This document shows, in pieces, positions 34,605 through 43,480 of a stretch of DNA of 64,000 nucleotides. The position numbers were made by a program, and so were the translations under genes. Under the pieces are notes generated by a model that had not been told where the DNA came from, made no database searches, and saw only the letters and a program-made list of their open reading frames with translations. Every line of letters starts with the position of its first letter. Position 1 is the first letter of the stretch. The DNA comes from Amygdalobacter nucleatus (lineage in GTDB: Bacteria > Bacillota > Clostridia > Saccharofermentanales > Fastidiosipilaceae): the NCBI RefSeq assembly GCF_029167365.1, contig NZ_JARFNM010000001.1:481001-545000 (forward strand), written 5' to 3'.

Positions 34605-34640
34605 GTAGAGCGCTTGCAAATTATTAAGGAGGAAACTTCT

Positions 34641-34775
34641 ATGAAAATGACGTTTCAACCAAAAAAGAAACAAAGAAGCCGCGAACATGGTTTCCGTAAA
34701 CGTATGAGAACTGCTTCAGGTCGTGAAGTTTTACGCCGTCGCAGACAGAAGGGCCGTAAAGCTTTAACTGCGTAA
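34641..34775 (+). CDS. rpmH: 50S ribosomal protein L34
   Basis: This 44-aa, very basic protein has the L34 pattern: [20 protein letters not shown] followed by [20 protein letters not shown] (positions 1-40). It is part of the large ribosomal subunit near the exit tunnel. AAGGAGGA precedes the ATG. It heads the rpmH-rnpA-yidC-jag-mnmE-mnmG-rsmG cluster. In many bacteria this cluster adjoins dnaA; here the upstream neighbour is an IS remnant. Confidence 0.97.
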   Translation: MKMTFQPKKKQRSREHGFRKRMRTASGREVLRRRRQKGRKALTA

Positions 34776-34798
34776 TTACATCGTTTTCTATTTTGAGA

Positions 34799-34826
34799 AA
34801 AAGGGCTGCATTCGTAGCCTTTTTTT
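34799..34826 (+). terminator. Weak terminator/attenuator between rpmH and rnpA
   Basis: A 6-bp stem (GGCTGC/GTAGCC, one wobble) with flanking A/T pairing and loop ATTC is followed by seven T residues. It would give more rpmH than rnpA mRNA, a known pattern. Confidence 0.7.
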
Positions 34827-34886
34827 ATCGTTATTATATTGTGATGTTGTGATCACTAGCATATAGGGAAGGAATTAAGGGGAGAG

Positions 34887-35273
34887 ATGGCAGATTTGCC
34901 GCCACTTGCACATTTACGTCGCTATAATCGCTTAAAAGCCAGTTATAGTTTTTCTAAGACGATGCAGAAAGGCCAAATGTTTCCAGGTAGATATTTAACT
35001 TGCTATATTTTACCTAAGAAATACGGTCCGCTTCGTCTAGGCGTTGCGTGCGCCAAACGTACCCCCAATGCCGTCTGGCGCAATTACTATAAGCGCCGCT
35101 TACGGCAGGCTTATCAGTCTAATTTAGAATTTTTGCGTAGCCTTAATTTAGGCTCGCTTGATTGTGTACTTTTGGCTAAACATTTTCCTAACAAAGTTAG
35201 TGCAGCAGATTATTGCCGTGACTTTTCTAATATCTTACATAATCTGTCGCTTCATGTTAGAATAAAGCGGTAG
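34887..35273 (+). CDS. rnpA: Ribonuclease P protein component
   Basis: RnpA assists the RNase P ribozyme in tRNA 5' maturation. The protein has 128 aa. The signature NYYKRRLRQAY in the middle and the N-terminal RRYNRLKASYSFSKTMQKG segment match the family. GGGGAGAG precedes the ATG. It is followed by yidC after 23 bp. The RNase P RNA gene is not in the window. Confidence 0.93.
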   Translation: MADLPPLAHLRRYNRLKASYSFSKTMQKGQMFPGRYLTCYILPKKYGPLRLGVACAKRTPNAVWRNYYKRRLRQAYQSNLEFLRSLNLGSLDCVLLAKHFPNKVSAADYCRDFSNILHNLSLHVRIKR

Positions 35274-35296
35274 TTTTGTTTAACAAGGAGAATGTT

Positions 35297-36322
35297 ATGT
35301 TTTCGTCCAGTGCCATGTTGTTAGAGCCACTGTACACGCTATTTGGTACTATTTTGCGTGGACTCTACAATTTAACCGGCAACTACGGTGTAGCTATTTT
35401 AGTTTATGGTGTGGCTATCCGTATCTTGCTGATGCCATTTAATATTAAGCAACATAAGAATTCATTGCGCCAACGTGCTTTGCAACCGAAATTAGCTGAA
35501 TTACAGCGAGTCTGTGGCAAGGATAAGATGCGCTATCAGCAAGAGATGATGGAACTTTATAAGCAAAACGGTGTTTCATTAACAGGTGGCATGGGCTTTA
35601 TGTTCTTAACCGTTTTGTTAATGTGGCCAATTTATCGTGTTGTGCAAGCTCCATTGACTTATTTGAGTTCGATTTCAGTTGAATCATTGCATAAGATTGC
35701 TGATTTTATGGCAGCTAAAGGCTACATTGCACAGACTGTTGCTAAAAGCATTGAGACAACCAATTTGGATTTGATCAAAGCTTTGCATAATAGTCCTGCT
35801 GCATTGGCCGAGGTTGTCAATCAGGGCTTGATGAAGGCACAAGACTTAATCAGTTTGGATTTCTTTGGTATAGATATCGGTTTGACACCAACTTGGAATA
35901 TTACAAGCTATTTTGGTGAGCATTCTGAAGTTTGGTTACCAATTTTGCTTATTGTTATTCTTAACTTGATCACATCAATTTTCCCACAGATGTTGAACAG
36001 TCGCTTGAATCCAATGCTTGCTAAGAGCAAGGAGGCCAATGATTTGGCTAAGACAAATCCAGCTCGGACAGCTGAGAACAATTCAGCAGATACTATGAAC
36101 CGTTCCATGATGATTACGATGCCTGTGATGATGCTCTTCTTTTCCATGATGATGCCAGCTGCAATGACTTTGTACTGGATCGTTGGTAACTTAATGATGA
36201 TGCTACAGACATATTTGTTCTACGTCATTTACACACGGCCATACAATGATCTGATGCAAAAAGCTAATTCAACTTCCTTGAAGACAAGAAGTGAAGTAGC
36301 GAAAGAGCTAGCCAAACAGTAA
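35297..36322 (+). CDS. yidC: Membrane protein insertase YidC/OxaI
   Basis: YidC inserts membrane proteins alone or with SecYEG. This one has 341 aa, with hydrophobic segments near 5-25, 30-52, 110-130, 215-235 and 265-310. The groove arginine lies in the YGVAIRILLMPF segment. There is no lipobox, unlike SpoIIIJ of Bacillus. In-frame codons reach back to TTG 35276, but AAGGAG at 35285 places the start at ATG 35297. It lies between rnpA and jag, its usual place. Confidence 0.93.
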   Translation: MFSSSAMLLEPLYTLFGTILRGLYNLTGNYGVAILVYGVAIRILLMPFNIKQHKNSLRQRALQPKLAELQRVCGKDKMRYQQEMMELYKQNGVSLTGGMGFMFLTVLLMWPIYRVVQAPLTYLSSISVESLHKIADFMAAKGYIAQTVAKSIETTNLDLIKALHNSPAALAEVVNQGLMKAQDLISLDFFGIDIGLTPTWNITSYFGEHSEVWLPILLIVILNLITSIFPQMLNSRLNPMLAKSKEANDLAKTNPARTAENNSADTMNRSMMITMPVMMLFFSMMMPAAMTLYWIVGNLMMMLQTYLFYVIYTRPYNDLMQKANSTSLKTRSEVAKELAKQ

Positions 36323-36373
36323 TTTTTGATGATTATATTTTAGTTTATTGGTATATAACTTAAAGGAGACAAC

Positions 36374-37096
36374 ATGAGAAGCATAGAAGTCAAAGCTAAG
36401 ACGATTGATGAGGCAGTTAGCCAAGGTTTAGCCCAATTAGGATTAACGAAGGATGCTGTAGTGATTAAAGTTTTACAAGAGCCAGAAGCTGGATCATTTT
36501 TGGGCTTTGGGCGTAAATCAGCAATCGTTCAATTAACGGAATTAGATGAGGCTACTATTGAGCAAACGAAAGCTGACGAAACACCAGTCAATGCTAAGTC
36601 TGCAGCTGAGAAATTTATTAACGATATTCTCAATAATATGCACGTTGTTAATGTCTTGAAGTGCGAAGAAGACGAAGAGTCATTACATTTCAACATTTCA
36701 GGTGATGATTGTGGTATTTTGATTGGTCGCCGTGGCGAAACGTTACGTGCTTTACAGTATTTGACATCACTTGTTGTACATCAAGCTGGTAGTGATAAGC
36801 GTGTTATCCTTGATGTGGGCGATTACTTTGAGAAGCGCAAGGACGCTTTGATTAAGCTGGCTAAGCAAACGGCCAAGCGCTCATTAGAGAACGGCAATGC
36901 CTATGAATTGAGTCCAATGCGCTCGTTAGATAGACGCGTTATTCATGAGTGTTTGACAGGCATCAAAGGTATTTTGACATATAGTGAGGGCGATGAACCT
37001 AACCGCTATGTTGTTATCGATTTAAGCGAAGATTATGTACCTAATATGCCAATCCCAGAAGAACTTAAAGATGTAGATGAGAATGAAGAAGTCTGA
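36374..37096 (+). CDS. khpB: RNA-binding protein Jag/KhpB
   Basis: This 240-aa protein has a Jag_N domain (about 1-50; MRSIEVKAKTIDEAVSQGL). A KH domain follows (about 85-160) with GILIGRRGETLRALQYL, then an R3H-like domain (about 165-230) containing ELSPMRSLDRRVIHE. KhpB binds RNA and affects cell elongation in Gram-positives. It follows yidC as usual. AAGGAGA precedes the ATG. A terminator hairpin separates it from mnmE. Confidence 0.93.
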   Translation: MRSIEVKAKTIDEAVSQGLAQLGLTKDAVVIKVLQEPEAGSFLGFGRKSAIVQLTELDEATIEQTKADETPVNAKSAAEKFINDILNNMHVVNVLKCEEDEESLHFNISGDDCGILIGRRGETLRALQYLTSLVVHQAGSDKRVILDVGDYFEKRKDALIKLAKQTAKRSLENGNAYELSPMRSLDRRVIHECLTGIKGILTYSEGDEPNRYVVIDLSEDYVPNMPIPEELKDVDENEEV

Positions 37097-37124
37097 TTGA
37101 CTTAACAAGCAATTTATGATGCTT

Positions 37125-37160
37125 AAAGGCTGCTATGACGCTTGGTTTTAGCAGCTTTTT
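37125..37160 (+). terminator. Terminator between khpB and mnmE
   Basis: An 11-bp stem with one wobble (AAAGGCTGCTA/TAGCAGCTTTT) and a 13-base loop runs into five T residues, 19 bp before the mnmE start. Confidence 0.75.
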
Positions 37161-37178
37161 CCATAGGAGATAATTTTG

Positions 37179-38678
37179 ATGGTAAGCGATGATGTGATTT
37201 GTGCTTTTGCGACGGCTGAGGGCTTAGCTGCTTTAGCTGTTTTACGAATTTCAGGTGCAGGTTCTGCTAATTTAGCTGATAAGATCTTTCGCTTTGGTCC
37301 CATCAAATCTGAGCTTAGAGAAGCTAAGGCTGATTCGGCTTTGACGAAGCGAACGGTTGTTGGCTTGAAAGGCTATCAAGCTGCTTACGGCCATGTCGTA
37401 GATCCTTTGACGGGTGAAATTGTCGATGAAGTTGTCCTGACACGGTTTAAGGCACCTAGATCATATACTGGTGAAGAGATGGTCGAAATTTCCTGCCATG
37501 GTGGTGCAATTAGCAAAATGAAATTGCTTACAGCTTGTCTTAGAGCTGGCTCTAGGATGGCCACAGCGGGCGAATTTAGTAAGCGTGCCTTTTTGAATGG
37601 CAAATTTTCTTTGATTGAAGCCGAGGGCTTAGCAGATTTATTGAATGCCGAAGCTGAAGAAGCACAGACTCTAGCTTTACAGCAACTAAGCGGTGAGCTT
37701 GGTTACAAATTCAAGCAAGTCAGAGATTTACTATTAGAATTTGCCGCTAAATGTGAGATGGGAATTGAATACCCAGAATATCCTGAGTATGATATTGAGC
37801 AAGTTGAATATTTAAGTAGATTAAAGGCAATTAAGGACTTATTAAGTGACTTATGTGCTGGTTATGATCAGGGTAGAATTATCAAGGAAGGAATTAAAAT
37901 AGCTCTATTAGGCGCCCCTAATGCTGGCAAATCAAGCTTAATGAATGCTTTGGTGCATGAAGATAAAGCTATTGTTACGAATATTCCAGGCACGACGCGT
38001 GACGTACTGGAGGCTGAAGTTAGGTACAAGGGCTTACTTTGTCAATATTGTGACACAGCTGGCTTACGAGCTGGTGCTGATATTGTCGAACAAGAGGGAA
38101 TTAAGCGGAGCTTCAAGACGGCGTTAGAAGCTGATGTTGTACTTTGGTTAATTTCCGTATTACCCAGGGAAAACAGTGCAAATTTGGCAACTGACAGCCT
38201 GATTGAACATAACCTGACACAGGCAATTTTACCAAGTACAGATTTATTAGCTCAATTTGAAGCCAAAGGAACGCAGGTCTATTTTGTCGTTTCTAAATCT
38301 GATTTAGCTGAACAAGCTGAGATTAAAGCCAAAATAGAGGACTTATATGGCGAAAAATATAAAGTTTTGAGCTGTTCCGTTTTGCAAGCCAATAGTTTAG
38401 CTTTTTTACAAGCACAAATTTATGCATACTATCTTAGCTTGGGCAAAGGTAAGAGTCAGGCTGTTAGAGTTAGTTCTTATCGGCAGTACCAAGGACTTTA
38501 CAATATAAGTTGCATAATTGATACTTTAACAGCTGATTATGGTGAGACTATACCGCCTTTAGATGTGCTAGATCAGATGTTGCAAGCTTGTATTGAAGAG
38601 ATAGAATTGTTGACTGGAGAGAAAGCTGATGAAGCTGTTTTAACCACAATATTCAGTAAATTTTGCGTCGGGAAATAA
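37179..38678 (+). CDS. mnmE: tRNA modification GTPase MnmE
   Basis: With MnmG, MnmE installs the (carboxymethyl)aminomethyl group on wobble uridine 34 of tRNAs. It has 499 aa. The N-terminal tetrahydrofolate-binding domain precedes a helical domain with an inserted G domain. That shows GAPNAGKS (G1), a GTTRD switch (G2) and DTAGLR (G3). The protein ends in FCVGK, the conserved C-x-G-K terminus whose cysteine is needed for function. A TTG at 37176 directly precedes the ATG at 37179; the ATG is 9 bp from GGAG. MnmG starts 19 bp downstream. Confidence 0.95.
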   Translation: MVSDDVICAFATAEGLAALAVLRISGAGSANLADKIFRFGPIKSELREAKADSALTKRTVVGLKGYQAAYGHVVDPLTGEIVDEVVLTRFKAPRSYTGEEMVEISCHGGAISKMKLLTACLRAGSRMATAGEFSKRAFLNGKFSLIEAEGLADLLNAEAEEAQTLALQQLSGELGYKFKQVRDLLLEFAAKCEMGIEYPEYPEYDIEQVEYLSRLKAIKDLLSDLCAGYDQGRIIKEGIKIALLGAPNAGKSSLMNALVHEDKAIVTNIPGTTRDVLEAEVRYKGLLCQYCDTAGLRAGADIVEQEGIKRSFKTALEADVVLWLISVLPRENSANLATDSLIEHNLTQAILPSTDLLAQFEAKGTQVYFVVSKSDLAEQAEIKAKIEDLYGEKYKVLSCSVLQANSLAFLQAQIYAYYLSLGKGKSQAVRVSSYRQYQGLYNISCIIDTLTADYGETIPPLDVLDQMLQACIEEIELLTGEKADEAVLTTIFSKFCVGK

Positions 38679-38697
38679 GTTCATACGAGGATGAATT

Positions 38698-40689
38698 ATG
38701 CAGATTCAATATAGGGATAAATTAGAACAAGAATTAAGTGATCAAAAATATTTTATTGCAGATAAGTTGGCTGTAGCAGTGGTTGGTGCAGGCCATGCTG
38801 GCATTGAAGCGGCTTATGCTGCTAGTAAAATTGTTGACAAAGTTGGCCTTTTTACTTTATCGCTTGATGGTTTAGCTAATATGCCGTGTAATCCACATAT
38901 TGGTGGAACAGCCAAAGGTCAATTAGTTAGAGAAATCGACGCTTTAGGTGGCCTTATGGGAGAGGCAGCTGACTACAATGGTATTCATTTTAGAATGCTT
39001 AATTTATCCAAAGGACCAGCTGTATATAGCCCGAGAGCCCAAATTGATCGTAAAGCCTATCAGCGCTATATGAAACATCGCTTAGAAAAAGTGAGTAACA
39101 TTTACCTTAAACAAGCTGAAATAGTTGACTTGCTTTGGACAGAAGTTGATGGCCAAAAACAAATTTTGGGTGTCATTTCTCGTTACAGAGCTGTTTATTT
39201 AGCTGACAAGGTCGTAATTTGTAGCGGCACTTATTTAAGCTCCGAAATTATTGTCGGACAGGAAAAATTTAAGCAAGGGCCAGATAGCCAAGCTTACGCT
39301 GAATATTTGAGCGCTAATATTGCAAAGTTAGGTTTGAAGATGCAACGCTTCAAAACAGGTACACCTGTGCGTATTCATCGTCGCTCTTGTAACTTTAGTG
39401 GTATGGAGGAACAGACAGGCGACAAACAACCATTTTGCTTTAGTTTCACTAATACCCTTTCTTACAAAGAGCCAGATGATACATCTAAAGCTCATCCTCT
39501 AACTGAGCCTGAACAACAAAGCTGCTTTGTAGCTTATACGAATGAAGAAACGCATGAGATTATTCGGAAAAATATCGATCGTTCGCCTTTATTTAGTGGC
39601 CTAATTTCTGGCACAGGTACAAGATATTGCCCGTCTATTGAAGATAAGGTAGTTAAGTTTAGCGATAAAAATCGGCATCAGTTGTTCATCGAACCTACAG
39701 GTTTAGATACAGAAGAACTGTATATTTCTGGTTTATCTAGCTCTTTGCCAGAAGATGTGCAGATGCAGGTTTTGCATAGCATTAAAGGCTTAGAAAAGGC
39801 AGAAATGACAAGAACAGCCTATGCCATTGAATATGATTTGATCGATCCGTTGGAGCTTAATTTAACTTTGGAGTGCAAAAAAGTTAATGGACTTTATTTT
39901 GCCGGTCAGATGAATGGTAGTTCTGGTTATGAAGAAGCTGCTTGTCAAGGTTTAATGGCAGGTGCGAATGCGGCATTAAGTTATGTCCAGGCAGAACCAT
40001 TAATCTTAAAACGTAATCAGGCCTATATCGGTGTTTTAATTGATGATTTAGTGACTAAAGGTACAGCTGAGCCATATCGAATGATGACTTCGCGGACGGA
40101 ATATCGTTTATCGCTAAGACAGGATAATGCTGATGAAAGATTGAGTGATTTAGCCTACAAAGCTCATTTGATCAGTCAAGAACGCTATGAACTTTATCAA
40201 AAGAAGATGGCAGCCATCAAAACTGAGCTATCTAGGTTGAAAACTGTTTATGTGACACCTGAACAGACGCATATTTTCTTAGCCGAGTTGAATTTGCCTG
40301 ATTTAACGCAGAATTTTAATCTTTATGATTTATTTAGACGCCCACAGTTTAATTATGCTACGACCAAAGCCTTTGACACTGAACGACCAGATTTAGCCCC
40401 AGAGATTATGTTTGCAGTTGAAACAAAGCACAAGTATGCTGGTTATATCAAAATAGAGCAGGAAAGAATCGATCGCTTCGTGAAATTAGAAAGTCGGATT
40501 TTACCGTCTGATATTGACTATACCCAATTACAAGGCTTGCGTTTAGAGGCTAGACAAAAGTTACAAGCACTGAGACCAGTGAATTTGGGCCAAGCAAGTC
40601 GTATATCTGGTGTTTCACCAGCCGATATTTCAGTTTTAGTTGTTTATTTGGAGACCTATCGCCGTGAGCACAAACAAGCAGAAAAATGA
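38698..40689 (+). CDS. mnmG: tRNA uridine-34 modification enzyme MnmG (GidA)
   Basis: This FAD/NADH-dependent partner of MnmE has 663 aa. The dinucleotide motif [10 protein letters not shown] is at about 30-39, after a roughly 20-residue N-terminal extension. The [23 protein letters not shown] family signature (in part, from residue 63) and the [13 protein letters not shown] segment confirm the assignment. The C-terminal helical domain that binds MnmE is complete. Its end overlaps the rsmG start. Confidence 0.95.
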   Translation: MQIQYRDKLEQELSDQKYFIADKLAVAVVGAGHAGIEAAYAASKIVDKVGLFTLSLDGLANMPCNPHIGGTAKGQLVREIDALGGLMGEAADYNGIHFRMLNLSKGPAVYSPRAQIDRKAYQRYMKHRLEKVSNIYLKQAEIVDLLWTEVDGQKQILGVISRYRAVYLADKVVICSGTYLSSEIIVGQEKFKQGPDSQAYAEYLSANIAKLGLKMQRFKTGTPVRIHRRSCNFSGMEEQTGDKQPFCFSFTNTLSYKEPDDTSKAHPLTEPEQQSCFVAYTNEETHEIIRKNIDRSPLFSGLISGTGTRYCPSIEDKVVKFSDKNRHQLFIEPTGLDTEELYISGLSSSLPEDVQMQVLHSIKGLEKAEMTRTAYAIEYDLIDPLELNLTLECKKVNGLYFAGQMNGSSGYEEAACQGLMAGANAALSYVQAEPLILKRNQAYIGVLIDDLVTKGTAEPYRMMTSRTEYRLSLRQDNADERLSDLAYKAHLISQERYELYQKKMAAIKTELSRLKTVYVTPEQTHIFLAELNLPDLTQNFNLYDLFRRPQFNYATTKAFDTERPDLAPEIMFAVETKHKYAGYIKIEQERIDRFVKLESRILPSDIDYTQLQGLRLEARQKLQALRPVNLGQASRISGVSPADISVLVVYLETYRREHKQAEK

Positions 40690-41659
40690 TAATTTGAGCC
40701 TTAAAGCCTTAAGACCGCTTGTAATTGAAGCTGAGGAATTACTTCGATGTCAAGTTGTGGTTTGTGAATTAGCCTACGCGTTGAGTGGTTGGCTAGATGC
40801 TGTACCAGCTTTGGTGGAATTAACTTTGCCTGTTACATTTGAATTAGAGATAATTGGACAGAGCGAAGTTAATTTAGACTTAAAAATTGAATTAGCTAGT
40901 GAGCCTAATTGGTCAAAAACAGCTATTCAAGCACAGCAGTATGCTGAAAATATTCGTAAGAATTGTACATTTAGGCTTACTAAGCGCCAATATGAGCAGA
41001 TTTTGCAATATTATTATCTGCGTACGCTATTTAATTTGCGTATTAATCTCAGCCGCTTGCTTGATAGTGCGCAAATTGTCAATGCTGATATTCAAGATTG
41101 CTTTTACTTGCTAGAGGCATTAAATTGTAAGGAAGATATCGCATCAAAGGTCCTAGATATTGGGACAGGTTCAGGCATCCCGGGCCTTTTATTAGCAATT
41201 TTACGACCGAACATGCAGATAACGTTGTTAGATACCGTTCAGAAAAAACTCGCGTTTATCGAACTTGCTTTGCGTGAACTTGAGCTGAATAATTGCCAAT
41301 TAGCTTGGGCTAGAGTGGAAGACTTTGCGCATACAAAGGCGCGCCAGAGCTTTGATTATGTACTTAGTCGAGCCGTTTCGCCTTTAGCTACTTTACTTGA
41401 ATATAGTTTACCTTTGACAAAGGTAGATGGTTACAGCTTATGCTTTAAGACAAGTTTGGAAGCTACGACAGATGCTAACAAGTTGTTTAATGTTCTAGGG
41501 GCAGTACAATGTGCATCATATGTTTATCCAGAGGAACCAAATTCTGATTTACAGCATCTAATTCTCAAATTTCAGCAAAAACAAGTGATAAAACAAGAAT
41601 TTCCTCGCAATTTGAACTTGCCAAGAACGAAAAGTTTAGATATAATACAAAAGCTCTAA
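40664..41659 (+). CDS. rsmG: 16S rRNA 7-methylguanosine methyltransferase RsmG (GidB), extended
   Basis: RsmG methylates G527 of 16S rRNA. The SAM motif [17 protein letters not shown] is clear and is followed by the usual ANAR-like region in altered form ([15 protein letters not shown]). At about 331 aa it is some 90 residues longer than common RsmG. An N-terminal extension of about 110 residues precedes the canonical [15 protein letters not shown] start. The reading frame opens further upstream inside mnmG. GTG at 40664, 10 bp after GGAG, is the most plausible start and makes a 26-bp overlap. A later start cannot be excluded. The cluster ends here; the parA/parB genes that often follow are absent. 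Confidence 0.82.
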   Translation: MSTNKQKNDNLSLKALRPLVIEAEELLRCQVVVCELAYALSGWLDAVPALVELTLPVTFELEIIGQSEVNLDLKIELASEPNWSKTAIQAQQYAENIRKNCTFRLTKRQYEQILQYYYLRTLFNLRINLSRLLDSAQIVNADIQDCFYLLEALNCKEDIASKVLDIGTGSGIPGLLLAILRPNMQITLLDTVQKKLAFIELALRELELNNCQLAWARVEDFAHTKARQSFDYVLSRAVSPLATLLEYSLPLTKVDGYSLCFKTSLEATTDANKLFNVLGAVQCASYVYPEEPNSDLQHLILKFQQKQVIKQEFPRNLNLPRTKSLDIIQKL

Positions 41660-41677
41660 TGAGTTGTGTTTATGGAC

Positions 41678-41706
41678 TTGACTCTCACTGCAGTGAGTGC
41701 TACAAT
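41678..41706 (+). promoter_or_regulatory. Promoter of tRNA-His-Gln-Lys with a palindromic spacer
   Basis: TTGACT (41678-41683), 17 bp, then TACAAT (41701-41706), 21 bp before tRNA-His. The spacer holds a perfect 14-bp palindrome, CTCACTGCAGTGAG (41684-41697), starting at the base after the -35 element. A protein bound there would block RNA polymerase. Confidence 0.85.
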
Positions 41707-41727
41707 TTGAAGGCACAGTCGAGAGAC

Positions 41728-41802
41728 GGTGGGATTAGCTAAGTTGGTTATAGCGCCAGATTGTGGCTCTGGAGGCCATGAGTTCGACTCTCATATCTCA
41801 CC
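41728..41802 (+). tRNA. tRNA-His (anticodon GTG)
   Basis: The cloverleaf has acceptor stem GTGGGAT/ATCTCAC, the extra G at position -1 and discriminator C73, both hallmarks of tRNA-His. The anticodon loop is TTGTGGC. Confidence 0.95.
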
Positions 41803-41809
41803 CTTGCAT

Positions 41810-41882
41810 AGGGATGTAGCCAAGCGGTTACGGCACGAGGTTTTGATTCTCGCATGCGCAGGTTCGAGTCCTGCCATCCCTG
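41810..41882 (+). tRNA. tRNA-Gln (anticodon TTG)
   Basis: A 73-nt cloverleaf with acceptor stem AGGGATG/CATCCCT, discriminator G and anticodon loop TTTTGAT. CCA is not encoded. Confidence 0.94.
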
Positions 41883-41884
41883 TC

Positions 41885-41957
41885 GATCCATTAGCTCAGT
41901 TGGTAGAGCACTTGACTTTTAATCAAGGGGCCGAGGGTTCAAGTCCCTCATGGGTCA
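41885..41957 (+). tRNA. tRNA-Lys (anticodon TTT)
   Basis: A 73-nt cloverleaf with acceptor stem GATCCAT/ATGGGTC (one wobble), discriminator A and anticodon loop CTTTTAA. It starts two bases after tRNA-Gln. Confidence 0.95.
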
Positions 41958-41962
41958 TCGAG

Positions 41963-41997
41963 GAAGCATCATAGTTTAGACTATGGTGCTTCTTTTT
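41963..41997 (+). terminator. Terminator of the tRNA-His-Gln-Lys operon
   Basis: A 13-bp stem with one wobble (GAAGCATCATAGT/ACTATGGTGCTTC) and a four-base loop is followed by five T residues. Confidence 0.92.
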
Positions 41998-42119
41998 ATT
42001 TGACTTGTATTTAAGGCAAGTTACAGTTTATTGACATGCTTAAGTTTTAGTACAAGCGACTTTAATTTGTTAAGTGCAACTGTTAAGATAATGTCAGCGT
42101 CTTAGAGCGAGGTGTAGCA

Positions 42120-43292
42120 ATGACTTTTGACCAATTTTTGAATCGAGTGCATTTGAGTGGCTTAAGGAAAATAATAGCCAGTGTGGTGGCCATTTGTATT
42201 TTGCTTGTCGCTTATTTAACGGCTTATGGCTATCGTCAAAGTCAAAATAAGCAAGTGTATGCTAATTTTATGCAAGCTTATAATCAGGGTCAAGCTGCTG
42301 ATTATGTAACAGCTGAAACAGCCAAATTTCTCTATGCTAAGCCAACTGATGAGGTGGAAAATTTAGTGCTGACAGCTTTGATTCAAGCTGTGCAAAGTAC
42401 AGGTAAATTTGCGCCAAGTGACAAAGAGACAGATGATGCTAGCACAGTCACATATTCAGTTTACAAGGCAGATGAAATTATTCCGTTACTTTACAAAGAG
42501 CTAAAGTCAGAAGCAAGTCCTATCAAGAATGCAATTAAGGATTTGGCTAAAGAGCCTGCTAATGAGACAGCATATACTAATTTGCGTTCTTTATTTGCTG
42601 AATGGCTTTTACGGGCCAATTTGGACAAGCAAAATTTGACGATGAGTTTAACTAGCGAACAGATAGCTAGCTCCTTGCCAGGTTTAGCCAAGTCAGTCAT
42701 TGCCTTGCGTACGAGTGATTTAGGCTTGATGTCAGCCGATTTATTACCTTTACTGCAAAAAGAAGGTACAACCTTAACTGACTTGATTAAGCAAGTTGCA
42801 AGTGGCGTTGAGAGTGAGAAGCCAACAAAAACAGAAGATAATCAAGCAACTAAGGAAACTAAGCCAAGTGAGCCAACTGAGACAGCTAAGACAACTGAAC
42901 CTACAAAGACACAAGCTAAAACTACAACAATAGAGTCTAAGCCTAAAGAAACAACTGAGAAGCCAACAGAAGCTCAAGTTAAGCCAACTAAGCAAAGTGC
43001 GCCAAGTAAGTCAGAGTTTAAACCTCATCTTGAGAATAATAAGCTCCCTAAGGCCACAGAAGCGCCAAAAGCTAACAGCAAGGTTGCCGCAATTGGTAAA
43101 TATTATCAAGTCAAGAAACAGGATAACTTGTTCGATTTAGCTGAGCAGGCTTATGCAGCTAAATGTGAAGATTTTTACGATAATGCAGACAAATACATCG
43201 AACTTATCATTCAGGCTAACAAATTGCCAGTACGTAAAAACGTTGTTTATCTGCGCGAAAAACAGGTGATTTACATTCCAGCCGCAAGATAA
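42120..43292 (+). CDS. Membrane-anchored LysM-domain protein
   Basis: This 390-aa protein has one N-terminal transmembrane helix (about residues 17-37) after a short cytoplasmic segment. The outer part has a helical region (about 45-225) without recognised motifs. Residues 230-320 are a Pro/Thr/Lys/Glu-rich linker. The C-terminus (about 322-389), beginning YYQVKKQDNLFDLAEQAY, is a LysM-like peptidoglycan-binding module with an insertion. It may tether membrane to wall; the function of the middle region is unknown. GCGAGG-type ribosome site. Terminator at 43326. Confidence 0.75.
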   Translation: MTFDQFLNRVHLSGLRKIIASVVAICILLVAYLTAYGYRQSQNKQVYANFMQAYNQGQAADYVTAETAKFLYAKPTDEVENLVLTALIQAVQSTGKFAPSDKETDDASTVTYSVYKADEIIPLLYKELKSEASPIKNAIKDLAKEPANETAYTNLRSLFAEWLLRANLDKQNLTMSLTSEQIASSLPGLAKSVIALRTSDLGLMSADLLPLLQKEGTTLTDLIKQVASGVESEKPTKTEDNQATKETKPSEPTETAKTTEPTKTQAKTTTIESKPKETTEKPTEAQVKPTKQSAPSKSEFKPHLENNKLPKATEAPKANSKVAAIGKYYQVKKQDNLFDLAEQAYAAKCEDFYDNADKYIELIIQANKLPVRKNVVYLREKQVIYIPAAR

Positions 43293-43325
43293 GTAAATTG
43301 CCAAGCTGAGAGATTAAAATTTAAG

Positions 43326-43363
43326 AAAGCTAGTTTGGTTACTAATGACTGAACTAGCTTTTC
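43326..43363 (+). terminator. Terminator after the LysM gene
   Basis: A 10-bp perfect stem (AAAGCTAGTT/AACTAGCTTT) with a 16-base loop is followed by a short T tract. Confidence 0.75.
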
Positions 43364-43395
43364 TGTTAGTTATATCGATAAATGAGCTAAAATAA

Positions 43396-43424
43396 TTGCT
43401 CTATTTAGGCTAATAGACTATAAT
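43396..43424 (+). promoter_or_regulatory. Promoter of hpf
   Basis: TTGCTC (43396-43401), 17 bp, then a perfect TATAAT (43419-43424), 57 bp upstream of the start codon. Confidence 0.8.
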
Positions 43425-43480
43425 ATAGGTGATTCACAGAGCATAATTTGTGATAGATGCATGAGAGGAGTGTGGCATAT

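Noticed and set aside
41729..41974. Plus-strand open frame across the three tRNA genes
   Set aside because: It is the chance translation of tRNA-His, tRNA-Gln and tRNA-Lys.
42032..42037. TTGACA before the LysM gene as a -35 element
   Set aside because: No acceptable -10 hexamer occurs 16-18 bp downstream, so no promoter was called there.
42830..43010. Repetitive Thr/Pro/Lys/Glu coding stretch as a possible CRISPR or tandem repeat array
   Set aside because: It is a low-complexity protein linker with degenerate codon repeats, without regular repeat-spacer structure.
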